45,706 bases of DNA, from contig JALEUV010000079.1 in assembly GCA_022780515.1 (NCBI GenBank), positions 1-45,706 on the forward strand, given 5' to 3'. Below the pieces are notes generated by a model. The model made no database searches, had not been told where the DNA came from, and saw only the letters and a program-made list of their open reading frames with translations. This DNA is from Anaerococcus sp. (GTDB taxonomy: Bacteria > Bacillota > Clostridia > Tissierellales > Peptoniphilaceae). How positions within the stretch are numbered: the first letter of the stretch is position 1; each line of letters starts with the position of its first letter. This document shows positions 43,015-45,706 of the stretch, piece by piece. Position numbers and translations under genes: made by a program.

Positions 43015-44118
43015 ATGACACTAAGCGATTACTTTAGACAATACCTAGACAGACTTGGATATATTAACCTTAAAGAAAGTGCATCCTATACCCTATTAGA
43101 TGACTTACCCCTACCAATCTATATGGATGATATCGGCAAGGGAATAGCAAGCGGAGAATTTCAAGAAAAAATTGACCTCAAACTAATCCTCCAAGGCATG
43201 CTAATAAACATTGGAGCAGACGAAGACTTCCTCCACAACTACGCCTACACCACTGCCCTAAATCACTACCTTGAGAATATACCAGCCTTTGCAAGTCAAT
43301 CTGCCATAAAGGCCATGGAGACAAACCCCGACAAGGCTATCTTACTCCTAAGAGGTGCCTATATCTTAGAGCCAACAGATGACTTCAATTCCTACTCCTA
43401 TGCTAGACTCCTCTGGACTAGGGCCTATGATGAAAAAATTAAAGAAGAAGACAAGGGCGACTTCGTCAAAGAAGCCCTCAGAATCCTCCAAGAAATCATC
43501 TCAAGAAACGAGGACTTTGCCATAGCCTACTACGAACTTGGCAAGATTTATGCCAACCTTGGAGAATACCTCAAGGCTCGTAACTACTATAACCATGCCC
43601 TAGCCAAGACTGACTCACCAGAAGCCAAGGAAGAAGTTAGAGATAGGCTTAGAGAGATAAATGACAATGCTGAGATAGAAGAAGCCCTCTACCTAATAGG
43701 TAAGTCTGACTATAACAAGGCTATTATAAAACTAACTGGCATACTTTCTCAAAGCAAGCGAGCTGACGCCTACTATTATCTAGCAGTAGCCTACCAGAAC
43801 ATAGGTCAATACGAAAACTCAATCCTAGCCTTCGACAATGCCCTAAAAGGTGGAGCAGACTTTAGAGAAGCCTACAACGATTATGCAATAAGCCTATACC
43901 TAAATAACCAAGGTGAAAAGGCCCTAAGTATAATAAGACAAGGCCTTAAAAAGTACCCAGAAGATGCTAGAATGTCCTATAACAAAATCCAAATCGAACT
44001 AAGCCTAGGACTTATAGAAGAAGGAAAAAAAGACATAGACGAGCTACTAACCTTCGATGACCTAACAGACGAAATCAAAGCAAATCTACAAATAATCAAA
44101 AACCAATTTCACATCTAA
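43015..44118 (+). CDS. TPR-repeat protein
   Basis: 367 residues, soluble and helical. Several TPR units are visible: residues ~165-200 (AIAYYELGKIYANLGEYLKARNYYNHAL), ~222-252 (EALYLIGKSDYNKAIIKLTGIL), ~255-286 (ADAYYYLAVAYQNIGQYENSILAFDNAL) and ~290-322 (AYNDYAISLYLNNQGEKALSIIRQGL). The N-terminal 100 residues are helical without clear repeats. Likely a protein-interaction scaffold; partner unknown. Last gene of the operon running from pheS. Confidence 0.82.
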   Translation: MTLSDYFRQYLDRLGYINLKESASYTLLDDLPLPIYMDDIGKGIASGEFQEKIDLKLILQGMLINIGADEDFLHNYAYTTALNHYLENIPAFASQSAIKAMETNPDKAILLLRGAYILEPTDDFNSYSYARLLWTRAYDEKIKEEDKGDFVKEALRILQEIISRNEDFAIAYYELGKIYANLGEYLKARNYYNHALAKTDSPEAKEEVRDRLREINDNAEIEEALYLIGKSDYNKAIIKLTGILSQSKRADAYYYLAVAYQNIGQYENSILAFDNALKGGADFREAYNDYAISLYLNNQGEKALSIIRQGLKKYPEDARMSYNKIQIELSLGLIEEGKKDIDELLTFDDLTDEIKANLQIIKNQFHI

Positions 44119-44119
44119 G

Positions 44120-44152
44120 CACACCCCTACCCATTAAGTAGGGGGCTTTTTA
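44120..44152 (+). terminator. Terminator of the pheS...TPR operon
   Basis: CCCCTAC (44124-44130) pairs with GTAGGGG (44138-44144), followed by CTTTTTAT. No other strong terminator is seen since the pheST leader, supporting one long transcript. Confidence 0.9.
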
Positions 44153-44288
44153 TATCAAAACGCTTAAAAGCCTTTAAGAAAAAATAATTCATAGCTCTTG
44201 AATTTTCTCCTGAGATTATATATGATATAAGTACATTAAAAGTACCACTTATAGACAAAACTACATTATGAGTCCGAAAGGAGGAAGT

Positions 44289-44756
44289 ATGGAAGACATA
44301 ATAGCCATCATGCCAGAAGCCATACCAGGCTATGGCATCGGATCAATCATATATACAACAGAGAAGACCAAGACAGACAAGAGATCACCTACCCTTATCC
44401 TAAAAAACATCTACGATGAAATGGGCAAGAAGAAAAAACTAATAGATAGGCAAATTAAAAAAGCAACCGGCGTAAGGCGCAACTTCCCCTACGTAATCGA
44501 TCAGAACAATGTCCTCTTCCCTGTCAAATATCGTAAATCATCCTATGACAAGGACACCAGGGCCTTCGTCAACGTAAAATATGTAGAGGATATAGTAGGA
44601 TCAGATCTCATACTCACCACAGGGAATAAGATTCTTACCCTAAATGACTACAAGGCCCTTAGGACTAATAGGCTCATAGCCATGATATGTTTCCAAGAAG
44701 AAATCATCAAAATCCTATCAGCCTCCTTCGATGCCTACTATTTTGCCAAAAAATAA
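44289..44756 (+). CDS. ComK-like protein (possible competence regulator homologue)
   Basis: 155 residues from ATG 44289; AAAGGAGG lies 4 bases upstream, so I reject the ATG at 44268. Compared by memory with B. subtilis ComK, three blocks line up: IIAIMPEAIPGYGIGSII with the N-terminal block, FPYVIDQNNVLFPVKYRKSS..AFVNVKYVEDI with the central PPIMVDPSNQIFLFPT..WISHVHVKEF, and LTTGNKILTLNDYKALRTNRL with the later VTFSNGKTMELPISYNSF. Spacing agrees, but overall length is shorter (155 against 192) and it lacks the C-terminal part. ComK activates DNA-uptake genes. Identity is a hypothesis. Monocistronic. Confidence 0.5.
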   Translation: MEDIIAIMPEAIPGYGIGSIIYTTEKTKTDKRSPTLILKNIYDEMGKKKKLIDRQIKKATGVRRNFPYVIDQNNVLFPVKYRKSSYDKDTRAFVNVKYVEDIVGSDLILTTGNKILTLNDYKALRTNRLIAMICFQEEIIKILSASFDAYYFAKK

Positions 44757-44882
44757 CAGAAATCACTTTACAAAGATAAGATATAGGGTATAACATGTTT
44801 ATAATTATTATTGAAACACTTTTGTAACCTTTCAAATATACAGAGAAATTATAAGTATATTTGAATTTTTAGCTAAATTGAC

Positions 44883-44927
44883 TTTTTGCACAATTGTGTT
44901 GCAAAAATGTAGAATGTGTTATATAAT
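44883..44927 (+). promoter_or_regulatory. Promoter with overlapping inverted repeat upstream of the surface protein
   Basis: TTGCAA (44899-44904), 17-base spacer, TATAAT (44922-44927). The inverted repeat TTTTTGCA (44883-44890) / TGCAAAAA (44900-44907) covers the -35 box, a plausible repressor site. Confidence 0.65.
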
Positions 44928-44958
44928 AATAATTGTAAAGTGAGTACTACAAATTTAA

Positions 44959-44972
44959 GTGCCGAAAGGCAC
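44959..44972 (+). other. GNRA-capped hairpin in the 5' leader of the surface protein mRNA
   Basis: GTGCC-GAAA-GGCAC, a perfect stem with a GNRA tetraloop ~25 bases from the expected 5' end. It is not followed by a T-run, so it is more likely an mRNA-stabilising element than a terminator. Confidence 0.6.
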
Positions 44973-45005
44973 AGAATAATTTAAGTATTTTAAGGAGAAA
45001 CGGAT

Positions 45006-45706
45006 ATGAAAATAAATAAATTGGCTGCAGGTGCTTTAGCCCTAGCACTAGGTTTAGGAGCAGTTACACCAGCATTTGCTGAAGGAAATGAAGTACCAGA
45101 AGAAAAATCAGTTATAACTGAAGAATTTAGAGATGCAAGAGCTCGCTATGCAAAAGCTTTAACAAATATCAATACATTAGAAACAAATACTAAAGCAGCT
45201 GAAGAAGCAGTTGAAGAAGCAAATAAAGCATTGGCTGACAAAATTTTAGCTCGTTCTAGAGCTGAAGCAGCAAAAGACAAAGAACTTGAAGAATTAGATG
45301 CTGAAATAAGTAAGTTCGCTGAAGATGGTGATGAGCCAAATCCAACTATTGAAAAATCTTTACAAGACAAAAGAGAAAATGTTGAAAGTGAACATGATAA
45401 AATTATAGAAGAAGCTAAAAAAGCTGAAGCTGAAGCTCAAGAAGCACTTGATAATGCTGTAGAAGCTCTTAATAAAGCTAGAGAAGAAAAAATTGAAGAT
45501 AAAAGTTTAGAGGAATGGGAGACAGAAAAAGAGGCAGCAAGAGGAGATTTAGTGGATCAAGGTGCACTTCTTACAACTCTAGATCTTGCTGAAAAATATG
45601 GAGATGCAACATTAGTTAAACCAGCAGAAAAACCAGCTGAACCAACTGATGAAGGCGAAGATGCTGATACTGATGCTAAAGAAGCTATAGAAGCAGCTGA
45701 AGCAGC
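45006..45706 (+). CDS. Secreted Ala/Glu-rich coiled-coil surface protein (cut by window edge)
   Basis: Opens at ATG 45006 after AAGGAG and stays open to the right edge, at least 233 codons. Signal peptide MKINKLAAGALALALGLGAV with a likely cut after AFA (~residue 26). The mature part is almost entirely heptad-like and rich in Ala, Glu and Lys (ETNTKAAEEAVEEANKALAD, KAEAEAQEALDNAVEALNKA), then a KPAEKPAEPTDEGEDADTD linker. This is typical of wall-attached or stalk-like adhesins of Gram-positive cocci; the C-terminal anchor would lie outside the window. Strong promoter and leader hairpin suggest high expression. Binding partner unknown. Confidence 0.8.
   Translation, partial: MKINKLAAGALALALGLGAVTPAFAEGNEVPEEKSVITEEFRDARARYAKALTNINTLETNTKAAEEAVEEANKALADKILARSRAEAAKDKELEELDAEISKFAEDGDEPNPTIEKSLQDKRENVESEHDKIIEEAKKAEAEAQEALDNAVEALNKAREEKIEDKSLEEWETEKEAARGDLVDQGALLTTLDLAEKYGDATLVKPAEKPAEPTDEGEDADTDAKEAIEAAEA

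Noticed and set aside
1-45706. CRISPR arrays, tRNA, rRNA and phage attachment sites
   Set aside because: No regularly spaced repeats, no cloverleaf-like or rRNA-like sequence, and no integrase gene were seen anywhere in the window.

Overview
The window reads as a piece of chromosome from a low-GC Gram-positive anaerobe, most likely a peptide-fermenting coccus of the Anaerococcus/Peptoniphilaceae type (Tissierellia). The reasons are the AT-rich sequence, heavy use of AGA and ATA codons, T-box control of aminoacylation genes, a complete acetyl-CoA-to-butyryl-CoA operon with a CoA-transferase, an infC-rpmI-rplT operon with an L20-type leader, and secreted proteins with short Lys-start signal peptides. 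The genus is inferred from gene content; no rRNA or tRNA gene is present to confirm it.

Layout. 1-4.7 kb: end of a DUF4230 gene, an APC amino-acid permease, then a T-box leader (specifier read as AAA, lysine) driving a substrate-binding/permease fusion and its ATPase. 4.8-8.1 kb: heme catalase, a two-repeat protein of unknown function and two small membrane proteins. 8.2-14.3 kb: an AT-rich accessory island. It holds a dead IS256-family element, an Rgg/RRNPP-type regulator split by an in-frame stop, a short secreted peptide gene on the minus strand, a perfect palindrome placed between two divergent consensus promoters, and a compact three-gene peptide-natural-product cluster: a 32-residue precursor carrying AKGDGW, a radical SAM/SPASM enzyme and an ABC exporter. 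14.4-26.1 kb: fermentation genes, namely a 3-hydroxyacyl-CoA dehydrogenase, glcD-lrgA-lrgB on the minus strand, then bcd-etfB-etfA-crt-hbd-thl and a butyryl-CoA:acetate-type CoA-transferase. 26.1-29.9 kb: a hypothetical gene, a YbaK deacylase, a metallo-beta-lactamase-fold protein that has lost its metal motif, and two DegV proteins. 29.9-44.1 kb: housekeeping translation and DNA genes (infC with an ATA start, rpmI, rplT, rRNA methyltransferase; T-box, pheS, pheT, zapA, U32 protease-like protein, mutS2, argS, a membrane protein, a TPR protein). 44.2 kb-end: a ComK-like small protein and the start of a secreted, Ala/Glu-rich coiled-coil surface protein.

The most interesting system is the island at 9.6-14.1 kb. 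The precursor motif AKGDGW is the residue string that streptide synthase (StrB/SuiB) crosslinks from Lys to Trp in streptococci, and the gene order precursor, radical SAM/SPASM, ABC exporter, next to an Rgg-type regulator, is that of the streptococcal quorum-sensing-regulated clusters. Here it sits in what appears to be a non-streptococcal anaerobe, with a different C-terminal tail on the peptide, a broken regulator and a palindromic operator shared with a divergent secreted-peptide gene.
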